This document shows, piece after piece, positions 42,180-50,639 of a DNA stretch of 64,000 nt. The position numbers and the translations under genes are program-made. The first letter of the stretch is position 1. Each line of letters starts with the position of its first letter. This DNA comes from JAJUJL01 sp041736465 (GTDB taxonomy: Bacteria > Chloroflexota > Anaerolineae > Anaerolineales > UBA4823): positions 21,497 to 85,496 of the forward strand of contig JBGSTO010000266.1 in assembly GCA_041736465.1 (NCBI GenBank), written 5' to 3'. A model generated the notes under the pieces. It ran no database searches. It worked only from the letters and a program-made list of their open reading frames with translations, and was not told the DNA's origin.

Positions 42180-43347
42180 CGCTCTTGCCTCCAGCATCCA
42201 CAGATTTTCGTGGCGTCGTCTTCAATGACATTGCCTTATCCAGCGCCTCAACAAAGAAATACTCACCCCACATCACACTCTCGTTGACACCCAAACCTTT
42301 CTTCAGGTGATAAATCCCACCCTTGAGAATGCCTTCCCAGCCGGGCGTCTGGTCTGCCAGGTAAGCAGGACCGGTTAGTGTATCCAGGATAATCAAGGCT
42401 GCCTGGCGGTACCTGGCAGCCGCGTGTTGATCCTGTACGGCGCGACTCAAATCCAGCAAGCCGCTGGCAGCAATGGCAGCGGCAGAGCTTTCTGCCTGAG
42501 ACTGCGGGGCGCGCCAGTCATTGGGGGGGATTCCAGGCCCGTAAAGCGCCTCCTGCGCGAAGGAAGTTTGTTCCAGGTAATAATCGGCGCAGGACTGCGC
42601 TGTTTTCAGCAGCCGCACATCGCGGCTGAAACCGTAGGCAGTGGTAAAGCCATACAATGCCCACGCCTGTCCGCGTGCCCAGCTCGAATCGCCTCGCCAG
42701 CCTTGATGGGTGGACTGGCGTAAAAACTCGCCGCTTTCCAGGTTAAACAGGCCTTCATGCGCCGTACTGCCGTCGCCGCGCACCAGGTAGCGCCGGGTAG
42801 TCAGGCAGTGCTGGTTAGCCTTCCTGAGCAGGTCTGCGTCACCGCTTTGCAGAGCAGCGTAAAACACGATGCCCACGTTCATCATGATATCGATGAACAA
42901 CGAGTCCTCTGAGACGAAAGAACGCAGGTACTGGCCTTTTTCTTTAAAGCGCATCCCCATCGTTTTGCCCGCATTGATCACAACCTGGTGAACGGCGGGA
43001 TCCTGAGTCAGGTTGTACCAGCGCTTATAGGTAGACCAGAATAAAAAACCCAGGTCGTGAACGCTGCGGTCGTGCTGCCTTTCCTCGATCAATCGAGAGT
43101 AGCGCTCCGCGCGCTGCCGCCAAACCGGGTCACCGGTGTGCTGGTAAAAAATCCACATCATTCCTCCGGGGAACCCCTCACACCAGTTCGTCCACGTCTC
43201 CCCGGCTAAATACCATTTCCCCTCCCTGGTGTACATCGGAAATTGATCAGGATGCTTGCTCACCAGTGCAGATACCTGAGACGATGCGAATTCCATAGCG
43301 TCTTCTAACCGTGGATAAATGTCACTTATGTCAGGAATTACTTGCAC
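42166..43347 (-). CDS. GH88 unsaturated glucuronyl/galacturonyl hydrolase
   Basis: A 393-residue (alpha/alpha)6 barrel glycosidase that hydrates and cleaves the 4,5-unsaturated uronic acid end left by polysaccharide lyases. Catalytic aspartates correspond to Asp98 in VHDLGFLFWS and Asp153 in LFIDIMMNVG. The ARGQAWALYGFTTAY block is also conserved. GTG at 43347 with GAGGAGG five bases upstream is the start, and an upstream ATG has no ribosome-binding site. No signal peptide is present, so it acts on imported oligosaccharide. It is first after the IclR regulator and anchors the block as uronic-acid catabolism. Confidence 0.92.
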   Translation of the reverse strand: MQVIPDISDIYPRLEDAMEFASSQVSALVSKHPDQFPMYTREGKWYLAGETWTNWCEGFPGGMMWIFYQHTGDPVWRQRAERYSRLIEERQHDRSVHDLGFLFWSTYKRWYNLTQDPAVHQVVINAGKTMGMRFKEKGQYLRSFVSEDSLFIDIMMNVGIVFYAALQSGDADLLRKANQHCLTTRRYLVRGDGSTAHEGLFNLESGEFLRQSTHQGWRGDSSWARGQAWALYGFTTAYGFSRDVRLLKTAQSCADYYLEQTSFAQEALYGPGIPPNDWRAPQSQAESSAAAIAASGLLDLSRAVQDQHAAARYRQAALIILDTLTGPAYLADQTPGWEGILKGGIYHLKKGLGVNESVMWGEYFFVEALDKAMSLKTTPRKSVDAGGKSDGEW

Positions 43348-43394
43348 GATCTCCTCCTCACATCCGGAAGGTTGAATAATCCAACTCGCCAATA

Positions 43395-44180
43395 TTAATC
43401 CAGGTAATCTTGCGGAAACCCCAAGCGGTGAGAAATCTGAGCGGCTGTGCGACGCACCATCTCGCCCAGCTCGGACAGGCGAGCATCCGGCATTCTTTGG
43501 AATGGCACAGAAATACTGACTGCGGCTGCAGGGCGACCATCGTAATCCAGTATGGCGGCAGCCACGCAGCGCCCTCCCAACTCGTTTTCTTCGTCATCGA
43601 TGGCATACCCGCGCTGCCGGGTGCATTCCAGCTCTGCCAGAAATTGGTCGGTATTTGTGATCGTATGCTGCGTGAGCGGCTCGAACACATGCCCGGCGAC
43701 GAAATCACGGATCTCTCTTTCGGACTGGAAAGCCAGGAAAGCCTTGCCCAAGGCGGTGCTGTGGACGCGCTCGCGCTTCCCGATCTCCGAGCGGAAACCG
43801 AGCATGCTCGTACCGTGCATTCGCTCGATATAAACCATGTCGGGGCCACGCCGCAGCGCCAGGTTGACAGATTCGTTGCATTCATCGCGAAGACGATGCA
43901 GGTAGGGTGCTGCCACCTGGCGAAGATCATACTGGTTCAAGAACAAGCCGGCTCGCTCCGCCAGCTTGAAGCCCAGCCTGTACTTGCGATTCTCTGGATT
44001 CTGCTCCAAATAGCCATTGACCTCCAGCGTATGGATCAGGCCGGAAGCAGTAGACTTTGCCAGTTGGAGAGCCTCAGCAATCTCAGTGGTTCCAAGTTCC
44101 GAAATGCGCGCATTGTAGATATCGAGGATATCCAGAGCACGCTGAACCGATCCGATGAGCTTGCCTTGCTTACTTGCCAT
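43395..44180 (-). CDS. IclR-family transcriptional regulator (KdgR-like context)
   Basis: A 261-residue regulator with an N-terminal winged helix (IAEALQLAKSTASGLIHTLEVNGYL, about residues 30-55) and the C-terminal GAF-like effector domain (ERMHGTSMLGFRSEIGKRERVHSTALGKAFLAF, then GYAIDDEENELGGRCVAAAILD). ATG at 44180 is preferred to a GTG two codons upstream. It is divergent from the sugar isomerase gene and upstream of the GH88-KdgK-Eda genes, as KdgR-type IclR regulators often are. An inverted repeat at 44219-44239 is a candidate operator. Confidence 0.9.
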   Translation of the reverse strand: MASKQGKLIGSVQRALDILDIYNARISELGTTEIAEALQLAKSTASGLIHTLEVNGYLEQNPENRKYRLGFKLAERAGLFLNQYDLRQVAAPYLHRLRDECNESVNLALRRGPDMVYIERMHGTSMLGFRSEIGKRERVHSTALGKAFLAFQSEREIRDFVAGHVFEPLTQHTITNTDQFLAELECTRQRGYAIDDEENELGGRCVAAAILDYDGRPAAAVSISVPFQRMPDARLSELGEMVRRTAAQISHRLGFPQDYLD

Positions 44181-44218
44181 GCGCACCAGTCTCTTAATAT
44201 GTAGGGCTTGCTGGGAAT

Positions 44219-44239
44219 TTGTTCGGCATTATCGAACAA
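44219..44239. promoter_or_regulatory. Candidate IclR operator
   Basis: Perfect inverted repeat TTGTTCG-N7-CGAACAA (44219-44225 and 44233-44239). GTTCG/CGAAC half-sites occur in operators of IclR-family regulators such as PobR and PcaU. It lies between the divergent iclR and isomerase genes, 4 bases upstream of the plus-strand -35. Confidence 0.6.
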
Positions 44240-44242
44240 TGT

Positions 44243-44272
44243 TTGACAATGTCGACTTAAGTATGGTAACAT
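44243..44272 (+). promoter_or_regulatory. Candidate promoter of the isomerase-metE-M20 genes
   Basis: TTGACA (44243-44248), 18-base spacer, TAACAT (44267-44272). It is adjacent to the IclR operator candidate and upstream of a long stem-loop in the leader. Confidence 0.5.
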
Positions 44273-44278
44273 AGCCCT

Positions 44279-44328
44279 GGCAGGCTTGTCAAGCATTCGT
44301 TCATGCCTCATCGATCGACAAGCCTGCC
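44279..44328 (+). repeat. 12-bp inverted repeat in the isomerase leader
   Basis: Arms 44279-44290 and 44317-44328 pair exactly across a 26-base loop. It ends 19 bases before the isomerase ATG, which itself has no clear Shine-Dalgarno site, and no T-run follows. It could be a leader structure or a second regulator site. Confidence 0.6.
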
Positions 44329-44347
44329 TCGCTCTTAATTCAACCAG

Positions 44348-45178
44348 ATGACCAACGAACAGCTTAAGTACCCTCGTCTTTGTCTGCATACCATCACTAC
44401 CCGCGCCTGGAACATAGAAGAAGCTATCGGAAACTATGCGCAGGCAGGTCTGGGTGGCATCACCATCTGGCGGCAGGCGTTGGAAGGGTGTGATGCGCCG
44501 GCTGTTGGGCGCATCGCGCGCCAGGCCGGGCTGCAGGTAGTATCCTTGTGCCGGGGTGGTTTCTTTCCGGCAGTCACTCATTCAAAACGCCAGGCTGCCC
44601 TGGACGACAATCGCCGCGCCCTGGAACAGGCAGCACAGCTAGGTGCGCCGCTGCTGGTGCTGGTGCCGGGTGCTGCACCGGGGCAGTCTTTGCAGGTTTC
44701 TCGCGCCCAGATCGCCGAAGGTATCGCCGCCTTGCTGCCCGAGGCGCAGGCTGCCGGCGTGCGCCTGGGCATCGAGCCGCTCCACCCTATGTATGCCGCC
44801 GATCGATCGGCGATCAACACCCTGCGCCAGGCAAATGAGCTGTGCGCCGCGTTGAGCTCTCCCTGGGTTGGCGTTGTGGTGGACGTGTATCACCTGTGGT
44901 GGGATCCCGATCTGCCAGCCGAGATCGCTCGCTGCGCTCAAGGCGGCTGGCTGGCAGCATTTCACATCTCCGATTGGCTGGCGAATACCCGCGATCTGCT
45001 GAATGACCGCGGCTTGATGGGCGAAGGCTGCATTCCCTTGCGCGAACTGCGCCACCAGGTCGAGGCCGGCGGTTTCAATGGCTTCCACGAGGTGGAGATT
45101 TTTTCTGAACGCTGGTGGGCACGCGATCCCAAAGAATTCCTGACAGAGATCCTGGCGGCATACCAGCGGTGCTGTTAA
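44348..45178 (+). CDS. Sugar phosphate isomerase/epimerase (xylose-isomerase-like TIM barrel)
   Basis: A 276-residue protein of the AP-endonuclease-2/xylose isomerase-like barrel superfamily. Metal and substrate blocks include VRLGIEPLHPMY (Glu), VGVVVDVYHLWWDPDL (Asp, His), LAAFHISDW (His) and GFHEVEIFSERWW (Glu), a complete set of four divalent-metal ligands as in IolE and hyi-type enzymes. It is the first plus-strand gene of a short operon and is divergent from iclR. The likely task is isomerisation of a keto sugar, sugar acid or inosose. Substrate unresolved. The ATG at 44348 has a poor ribosome-binding site. Confidence 0.8.
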   Translation: MTNEQLKYPRLCLHTITTRAWNIEEAIGNYAQAGLGGITIWRQALEGCDAPAVGRIARQAGLQVVSLCRGGFFPAVTHSKRQAALDDNRRALEQAAQLGAPLLVLVPGAAPGQSLQVSRAQIAEGIAALLPEAQAAGVRLGIEPLHPMYAADRSAINTLRQANELCAALSSPWVGVVVDVYHLWWDPDLPAEIARCAQGGWLAAFHISDWLANTRDLLNDRGLMGEGCIPLRELRHQVEAGGFNGFHEVEIFSERWWARDPKEFLTEILAAYQRCC

Positions 45179-45226
45179 AATTACAAAAAAAAACACAACT
45201 TTGAGAGACGGTTTGGGAGTACCCGA

Positions 45227-46237
45227 ATGATGAGCGAACCTGCAATTAAAACCACCGTTGTCGGCAGCTACCCCGTTCCGAGCTGGCTGCAAGCCCTGCC
45301 CTCCCGCCCCGCACTGCGGGATGCCTTGCTGGTCGTGTTGAAGACTCAGGAGCTGTCCGGGCTGGATGTAATCGCCGACGGCGAGCTGAGCCGCTTTGAC
45401 CCCAACCATCCCGAGACCAACGGCATGATTGAATATTTCATTGCCCCACTGGAAAACGTCCGCACCCGCCTGGGGCGTGAAGAGCTGAATCACTTCCGAG
45501 CTCAGGCCGGCATGTCGTTCCGCTCCCAACCCGCCGGGGTGGTTCACGGCCCCATCGGGGAGGGCACCCTCAATCTGCCAGCCGCCTGGCAGATGGTGCG
45601 CAACCTGACCCACACCCCGCTCAAGTTCACCCTGACCTCCCCTTATATGCTGGCTAAAACGCTGTTGGATGAGCACTACCGCAATCTACCGGCATTGTGT
45701 ATGGCGATCGCAGAAGTGCTGCGGAAGCAGGTGGCAGAGATCGATGCCGCCGTCGTCCAGATTGACGAAGCCAACCTGCCGGGGCACTCCCAGGACGCCT
45801 CCTGGGCTTACGAACCGATCAACCACGTGCTCTCTGCAGTGCAAGGTGAGCGAGCCGTGCACCTGTGCTTCGGAAATTATGGCGGCCAATCCATCCAAAA
45901 AGGTTTCTGGCGAGATATGTTGGGTTTTCTCAACAACCTGCAGGTAGATCACCTGGTGCTCGAGTTTGCGCGCCGGGGACTGGATGAGCTGCCGGTATTC
46001 AAAAATTTGCGGGAGGGTATTGCCCTTGGTATCGGAGTGATCGATATCAAAGACAACGAGATCGAAACACCTGAAACCGTGGCCCAGCGCATCGAACAAG
46101 CTGTGGCTGTCCTGGGTATTAAGCGAGTCCGCTGGGTACATCCCGACTGCGGCTTCTGGATGCTGCCCCGCACCGTGGCAGATGGTAAAATGGCGGCGCT
46201 GGTTGCAGGGAGAGACTTATTCCTGGGTCGCGGGTAA
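45227..46237 (+). CDS. Core-MetE-like methionine synthase family protein
   Basis: A 336-residue protein equal to the C-terminal catalytic half of cobalamin-independent methionine synthase. The zinc site is present: His and Cys in VHLCFGNYGG, Glu in LVLEFARRGLDEL and Cys in VHPDCGFWML. QIDEANLPG corresponds to the QIDEPA block. It lacks the N-terminal half that binds folate in full-length MetE. Stand-alone core MetE proteins of anaerobes are thought to take methyl from a corrinoid protein, and related short forms act on other thiols. The start at 45227 follows TTGGGAG. It lies between a sugar isomerase and an M20 peptidase. Confidence 0.82.
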   Translation: MMSEPAIKTTVVGSYPVPSWLQALPSRPALRDALLVVLKTQELSGLDVIADGELSRFDPNHPETNGMIEYFIAPLENVRTRLGREELNHFRAQAGMSFRSQPAGVVHGPIGEGTLNLPAAWQMVRNLTHTPLKFTLTSPYMLAKTLLDEHYRNLPALCMAIAEVLRKQVAEIDAAVVQIDEANLPGHSQDASWAYEPINHVLSAVQGERAVHLCFGNYGGQSIQKGFWRDMLGFLNNLQVDHLVLEFARRGLDELPVFKNLREGIALGIGVIDIKDNEIETPETVAQRIEQAVAVLGIKRVRWVHPDCGFWMLPRTVADGKMAALVAGRDLFLGRG

Positions 46238-46265
46238 TCATCCCAGTCTGTACCTGGAGGTAAAA

Positions 46266-47402
46266 ATGTCAGTGCTAACGCCTTATTTTGCCGCTGCACA
46301 GGAGCATGCTGCCGCTCTGCTGCGCGAGCTGGTGGATATCGAATCGCCCTCCCACGATAAGCAGGCCGTCAACCGCATGGCAGACCGGGTCGAACGAGAA
46401 GCAATTGCGCTCGGAGCGGAGATATCGCGGCATCCAGGCGGCGAATTTGGCGATCGGCTGATCGCCCATTGGAAAGGCAGCCAGGCAGGATCGGGTATTC
46501 TGCTGCTGTGTCACATGGATACGGTCTGGCCGGTTGGCACTCTGCAGGAGAGGCCCGTACGCACTCAGGATGAGCGCATGTATGCGCCCGGCGCGTACGA
46601 CATGAAAGCCGGCATTGTCATCTCCCTGGAAGCGCTGCGTGGCTTGCAGTCCCTGGAAATCTTACCGGCCTACCCGGTAACCCTGCTGTGCACCGCAGAC
46701 GAAGAAACCGGCAGCCACGAGTCACGCTCGACGATTGAATCCCTGGCGGCTGAAAGCCGGTTGGTGCTTTGTATGGAGCCGGCTTTACCCGGCGGAGTGC
46801 TCAAAACAGCCCGTAAGGGTGTCGGTGGATTTGACATCCACATTCACGGCCGCGCCGCCCATGCCGGCGGCGACCACGCGAAAGGCATCAATGCCATCGA
46901 AGAAATGGCCCATCACATCTTAACGCTGCAAAAATTGACCCGCTATGAAACCGGCACTACGGTGAACGTGGGCGTGATCCAGGGAGGCAGCGCTTCGAAC
47001 GTGGTACCTGCGGAATGTCGCATCGAGATGGATTTCCGCGTCGCCGCGCTGGAAGAAACCGAGCGTATCCTGGCTGCGGTTCGCGATCTTAAACCCCACC
47101 TGGATGGCGTACGTATCGAGATCGAGGGAGGTCTAAACCGTCCACCGATGGTTCGGAATGCCCTGATGGAGCGCACCTTCCAGCAAGCAAAAGAGATCGC
47201 CAGACGGCATGGCTATGAGCTGCAAGAGGGCGGCACTGGCGGGGCCTCGGATGGCAACTTCACTGCTGGCTTGAACATCCCCACCCTCGACGGCTTAGGT
47301 GCGGATGGCGATGGCGCCCATGCAGTCAGCGAACATGTTCTGCTTGACAGCCTGCCGGCAAGAGCGGCGTTGCTCACCGCACTGCTGTCCGAGTGGCAGT
47401 AA
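46266..47402 (+). CDS. M20-family metallopeptidase, carboxypeptidase G2-like
   Basis: A 378-residue hydrolase. Zinc ligands and catalytic residues are visible: LLLCHMDTVWPVG (His, Asp), YAPGAYDMKAG (bridging Asp), CTADEETGSHES (Glu base and Glu ligand), and the final histidine in GAHAVSEHVLLDSLPAR. The dimerisation domain (GFDIHIHGRAAHAGGDHAKGINAIEEMA) lies in the middle. ATG at 46266 follows GGAGG, and an upstream frame overlaps the metE-like gene. The family cleaves C-terminal glutamate or other N-acyl amino acids. It ends the plus-strand operon and converges with the salvage operon 25 bases away. Confidence 0.88.
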   Translation: MSVLTPYFAAAQEHAAALLRELVDIESPSHDKQAVNRMADRVEREAIALGAEISRHPGGEFGDRLIAHWKGSQAGSGILLLCHMDTVWPVGTLQERPVRTQDERMYAPGAYDMKAGIVISLEALRGLQSLEILPAYPVTLLCTADEETGSHESRSTIESLAAESRLVLCMEPALPGGVLKTARKGVGGFDIHIHGRAAHAGGDHAKGINAIEEMAHHILTLQKLTRYETGTTVNVGVIQGGSASNVVPAECRIEMDFRVAALEETERILAAVRDLKPHLDGVRIEIEGGLNRPPMVRNALMERTFQQAKEIARRHGYELQEGGTGGASDGNFTAGLNIPTLDGLGADGDGAHAVSEHVLLDSLPARAALLTALLSEWQ

Positions 47403-47427
47403 ACAGCTAATTACGTCCTGGCAAGCG

Positions 47428-48261
47428 TTAGCCAGCAGCCTGAGATCCCGGCGATTTCAGGCTGTTTTCATACCGTTCCCAGCGTCCGAAAGTGCGCAGC
47501 GCATGCTCGATATCCTCATCCTTCATTCCACCAATCTTTTCGCCGGCAGATCGTAAGATCCAATACACCTCCGCCGCTTTATCCACATATTGTAAATAAT
47601 CCAGGGCGCTGGACAGCGAAGGGCCGGTTGCCAGGGCCCCATGCAGATGCCACAAAACAATAAAGCAGCGTTTGACTGCCTCGGCAGAAGCCAACCCAAG
47701 CTCTAACGACCCCGGCAAATAGTAGCGCAGGTGCGCCAGCCCTTCGGGGAGCAGCAAACGCGCCTCGCTCTGCATGCGCAGGAGCACATCGCTCATCTTG
47801 CGAGCATCGAAGAATTCTTCCAGGTGCGTCGCTGCGATCAATCGCGGCGGGTGGGTGTGCAAGATGGCGATATGCTCCGGGCGCACTTCCTCCAGCGTAT
47901 GGTGAATTGCGCAGTGGGAGGGCATCTCGCTGGTTGGATTTTGATTCCCACACAGCCAAACATAGGCCTTCCCGCCGGGCAAGATGCGGTACAATCCCAT
48001 GCCTTGCTCAGGGTGAACGGCAATATCGCGCGCGCGCGTCCCCGTTCCGCTGACCAATAAATACTGCCCTGCCAGGGAAGGTACTTGTACCGGCAGGGAG
48101 CGCTCCGGGCCTGGCAGCAGCGCTGCCAGATCATCCGGCACTGCTGCCAACCGGATCGAAAAGTTGCCTCCAGCCGCCTCCGACCAGTTGAGCACAGCCA
48201 GCCAGTGAGCTACCTGTCGAATTTCTTCCAGTTGGGGAAGTGCATTCAGTAGCGCGTTCAT
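47428..48261 (-). CDS. RhaD-type class II aldolase
   Basis: A 277-residue zinc aldolase. The phosphate-binding block is LNWSEAAGGNFSIRL (as GGN in RhaD/FucA), the catalytic glutamate is in TSEMPSH, and the zinc histidines are in ILHTHPP and LWHLHGALATG. Similarity is to rhamnulose-1-phosphate aldolase rather than to FucA. No rhamnose isomerase or kinase is nearby. Instead the gene overlaps a nucleoside deaminase (ATGA at 48258-48261) and is collinear with MtnA-like and phosphorylase genes. Here it most likely cleaves a 5-deoxyribulose-1-phosphate or 5-methylthioribulose-1-phosphate to DHAP plus an aldehyde, as in the DHAP shunt. That role is inference from context. Confidence 0.85.
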   Translation of the reverse strand: MNALLNALPQLEEIRQVAHWLAVLNWSEAAGGNFSIRLAAVPDDLAALLPGPERSLPVQVPSLAGQYLLVSGTGTRARDIAVHPEQGMGLYRILPGGKAYVWLCGNQNPTSEMPSHCAIHHTLEEVRPEHIAILHTHPPRLIAATHLEEFFDARKMSDVLLRMQSEARLLLPEGLAHLRYYLPGSLELGLASAEAVKRCFIVLWHLHGALATGPSLSSALDYLQYVDKAAEVYWILRSAGEKIGGMKDEDIEHALRTFGRWERYENSLKSPGSQAAG

Positions 48262-49607
48262 TCTGCCTGCCCATTTCCAGCACTAATTTGCGCGGCCACC
48301 CGGCGTACACTGGCTTTGATTTCTTGCTCGTCCAGGGTTTGAAGCTCGTGGTCGAGCATTACCGGTTTGCCGTGGATGAACACGCTGCGCACATCACTTT
48401 TGTTCACCGCATACACCAGGTGGGAGTACACATTGTACAGCGGCGTCAGATGCGGGCTGTCTAAATCCACAATGCTGATATCTGCCAGCTTGCCGATTTC
48501 CAGCGAGCCAAGCTGATCCTGCATGCCGATCGCCTGCGCCGCTTTTACTGTAGCCATCTCGAAGACATGCTCCGCCTTAGGGCAAGTCGGATCGCCCCAT
48601 ACGCCCTTGTGGATCATGGCAGCAGTAAACATCTCTCCGAACATATCCAGGTTGTTGTTTGTGGCTGCGCCATCCGTGCCGATAGCCACATTGACCCCGG
48701 CACGCAGCAGGTCTGGCAGGCGCGCCACGCCATTCGACAGCTTCAAATTGGACTCTGGGCAGTGGGCTACCGAAGTGCTGGTTTCCTTCAGCAGTTCAAT
48801 TTCATCGTCTCTCAAATGCACGCAGTGGGCCAACAGCGTGCGCGGTCCCAACAAACCGATCTCATGCAGGTATTCGATCGGTGTCTTGCCATAGCGCTGG
48901 CTGATCGTTTCTACCTCGTAGCGTGACTCGGAAGCATGCGTCACGAACAACAGCCCATAATCGTCTGCGATCAAGCGCGCATTCTCAAGCATTTGACGAG
49001 AGGTGGTATAGGTAGAATGCACCTGAATACAGCACTGCACCAGAGGGTTTGCGCGGTATTCTTCGATATAACTTCGGGCGCGAGGGATGTGGTTCTCCGG
49101 CATAACGCCATCCGGACCAACGATTTCCGTAAACGCCGGACCATTTACCAGGCGAAAGCCGGCTTTTACAGCAGTGCGGGTGTTATCCCAAAGCTGCCAG
49201 TACATATCATGCGCGCAGGTAACCCCACCCCGGATCATCTCCACCAGCGCTAGCTGGGTGCCAGCACGCACATTTTCAACGTTAGCAAAAGCCGCTTCCA
49301 AAGGCCAGATCCGCCCCAACCAGGCTTCTAATGGCTGGTCATCTACCAGGCCGCGAAATATGGTCATCGCCAGGTGAGAATGTACGTTGATCAGGCCTGG
49401 TATCAGCAGGCAGCCCGAGGCATCCAGCGTCTGCCGGGGATGCACGCGTTCAACCACCTCCGCGGCTGACCCGATGGCGATTATTTCAGCTTCACGCACC
49501 GCGATCGCGCCGCCTGGAATCACCTTTCGTTCCGAGTCCATTGTAACCAGCGTTCCGCCTGTGATCAGATAGTCGGCATACAGCTTTGTTTTTTGTGTGT
49601 CGCTCAC
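48258..49607 (-). CDS. mtaD: MTA/S-adenosylhomocysteine deaminase-family amidohydrolase
   Basis: A 449-residue metal-dependent hydrolase. The HxH metal site is LINVHSHLAMTIFRG, then VTHASESRYEV and LLAHCVHLRDDEIELL, and the Asp ligand is in IGTDGAATNNNLDMFGE. These match the MtaD/DadD group, which deaminates 5'-methylthioadenosine, SAH or 5'-deoxyadenosine at C6. GTG at 49607 is chosen (GGAGGTG eight bases upstream), and a GTG/ATG a few codons earlier is possible. It precedes the aldolase by a 4-base overlap and follows the S component across a 94-base gap with a hairpin. Confidence 0.88.
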   Translation of the reverse strand: MSDTQKTKLYADYLITGGTLVTMDSERKVIPGGAIAVREAEIIAIGSAAEVVERVHPRQTLDASGCLLIPGLINVHSHLAMTIFRGLVDDQPLEAWLGRIWPLEAAFANVENVRAGTQLALVEMIRGGVTCAHDMYWQLWDNTRTAVKAGFRLVNGPAFTEIVGPDGVMPENHIPRARSYIEEYRANPLVQCCIQVHSTYTTSRQMLENARLIADDYGLLFVTHASESRYEVETISQRYGKTPIEYLHEIGLLGPRTLLAHCVHLRDDEIELLKETSTSVAHCPESNLKLSNGVARLPDLLRAGVNVAIGTDGAATNNNLDMFGEMFTAAMIHKGVWGDPTCPKAEHVFEMATVKAAQAIGMQDQLGSLEIGKLADISIVDLDSPHLTPLYNVYSHLVYAVNKSDVRSVFIHGKPVMLDHELQTLDEQEIKASVRRVAAQISAGNGQAE

Positions 49608-49639
49608 CTGTATTACACCTCCGCTCATCCTGGTTTAAA

Positions 49640-49681
49640 GCAGTGGCGTCTTGCCGCTCACTGCCGGCAAAACGCCACTGC
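49640..49681. repeat. Imperfect 17-bp hairpin between S component and deaminase genes
   Basis: Arms 49640-49656 and 49665-49681 pair except for one C/A mismatch, with an 8-base loop. On the minus strand it is followed by only TTT. A leaky attenuator or mRNA-processing stem inside the operon is likelier than a full terminator. Confidence 0.65.
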
Positions 49682-49701
49682 CCGTTATCCATTAACCGAA
49701 G

Positions 49702-50535
49702 TCAATCCTCGTCTTCTACGAATTGTTCCTGCCCGCCCAGCATGAAACTGGCGACCACAATCACCAGCAAGAATGGTAAAACCGCCAGCCAGACAGCCGT
49801 GCTGCCCTGAGTACCGCTGAAACCATAGATCTGCTGCCCGGCAGCCCCGACCGCAACCAGCAGGCCCACGATCAAGCCACCCAGGGAGCCGACAATCATC
49901 AACAAAGAGCCCAGGGTCTTGCCAGCGCCTGCCGCCACATCATCCTTGTCCATAATGTCGGTCCACACCAATCCCCAGCGCTTGACGCGCGGGTAAAACA
50001 GGGCCAACAAAATTGGACCAACCAGGAAAGCTGCAGCAAAGTTGTTTACCGTGATGGTAATTGCCAGGAAGGCAAACGGCACGATCTGGGTAATGTCCAG
50101 GTACCAGGCAATGACGATGGCGCATGCCGCCGATGCGGTCAGGGCTACCAGCTCGAAGGCCAGGATCTTATTGACACTGTTGGTTGTCGGGGAAATATCG
50201 TCTTTCTTGACCAGGCCGAAGGCCGCGCCCCACATCTTGTAGGGGACAAAGGCAAGCAGAAAATTGCCGAAGAAACCAAAGATCGACCCAGGCCCAAACG
50301 TACCGCCGAACAGATCGCCGATGGTATTGCCGATGGCTGCACCCCATGCGCCCGCCGGGCCAAAGAGCAGGCCAAATACAGGCGGGAACACGTTGGCGGG
50401 GCGCACCTCGGTGATGCCGGGGACGATAACGATGCCGCCCTTAAATACGATCAGAAAAGCAGCATAAATGGCTGCCGAAAGAGCGACCAGGATGATCATC
50501 CGGGTGTTCTTCCACATCGTAATGACTTCTTTCAT
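49702..50535 (-). CDS. ECF transporter S component, substrate unknown (extended type)
   Basis: A 277-residue membrane protein. N-terminal helices MIILVALSAAIYAAFLIVFKG and the glycine-rich segment FGLLFGPAGAWGAAIGNTIGDLFGG are typical of substrate-capture (S) subunits such as QueT and other ECF families. Six helices in the first 190 residues would be normal. About 85 further residues add two more hydrophobic helices (LLMIVGSLGGLIVGLLVAV, VWLAVLPFLLVIVVASFML), which is unusual. ATG at 50535 follows GAGGAGAG, and a longer frame is possible but lacks a signal. Its position between phosphorylase and deaminase genes suggests a nucleoside-like or nucleobase ligand. Confidence 0.75.
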   Translation of the reverse strand: MKEVITMWKNTRMIILVALSAAIYAAFLIVFKGGIVIVPGITEVRPANVFPPVFGLLFGPAGAWGAAIGNTIGDLFGGTFGPGSIFGFFGNFLLAFVPYKMWGAAFGLVKKDDISPTTNSVNKILAFELVALTASAACAIVIAWYLDITQIVPFAFLAITITVNNFAAAFLVGPILLALFYPRVKRWGLVWTDIMDKDDVAAGAGKTLGSLLMIVGSLGGLIVGLLVAVGAAGQQIYGFSGTQGSTAVWLAVLPFLLVIVVASFMLGGQEQFVEDED

Positions 50536-50639
50536 TTCAGACTCTCCTCTTATGATGGAATGAAAAACTGATGGCGATAGTGGCACTCTTACTTCTGATA
50601 CAGAAGAGAAATATCGGCTCTTAGCACCTCCTCTAAGCT

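Noticed and set aside
44279..44328. Intrinsic terminator in the isomerase leader
   Set aside because: The stem is perfect but has a 26-base loop and no T-run, so it is listed only as an inverted repeat.
44639..45676. Long minus-strand frame over the isomerase and MetE-like genes
   Set aside because: It crosses the boundary between two well-supported plus-strand genes and has no coherent domain.
47428..48261. Rhamnose catabolism assignment for the RhaD-like aldolase
   Set aside because: No rhamnose isomerase, rhamnulokinase or mutarotase lies nearby, and the operon partners are nucleoside-processing enzymes.
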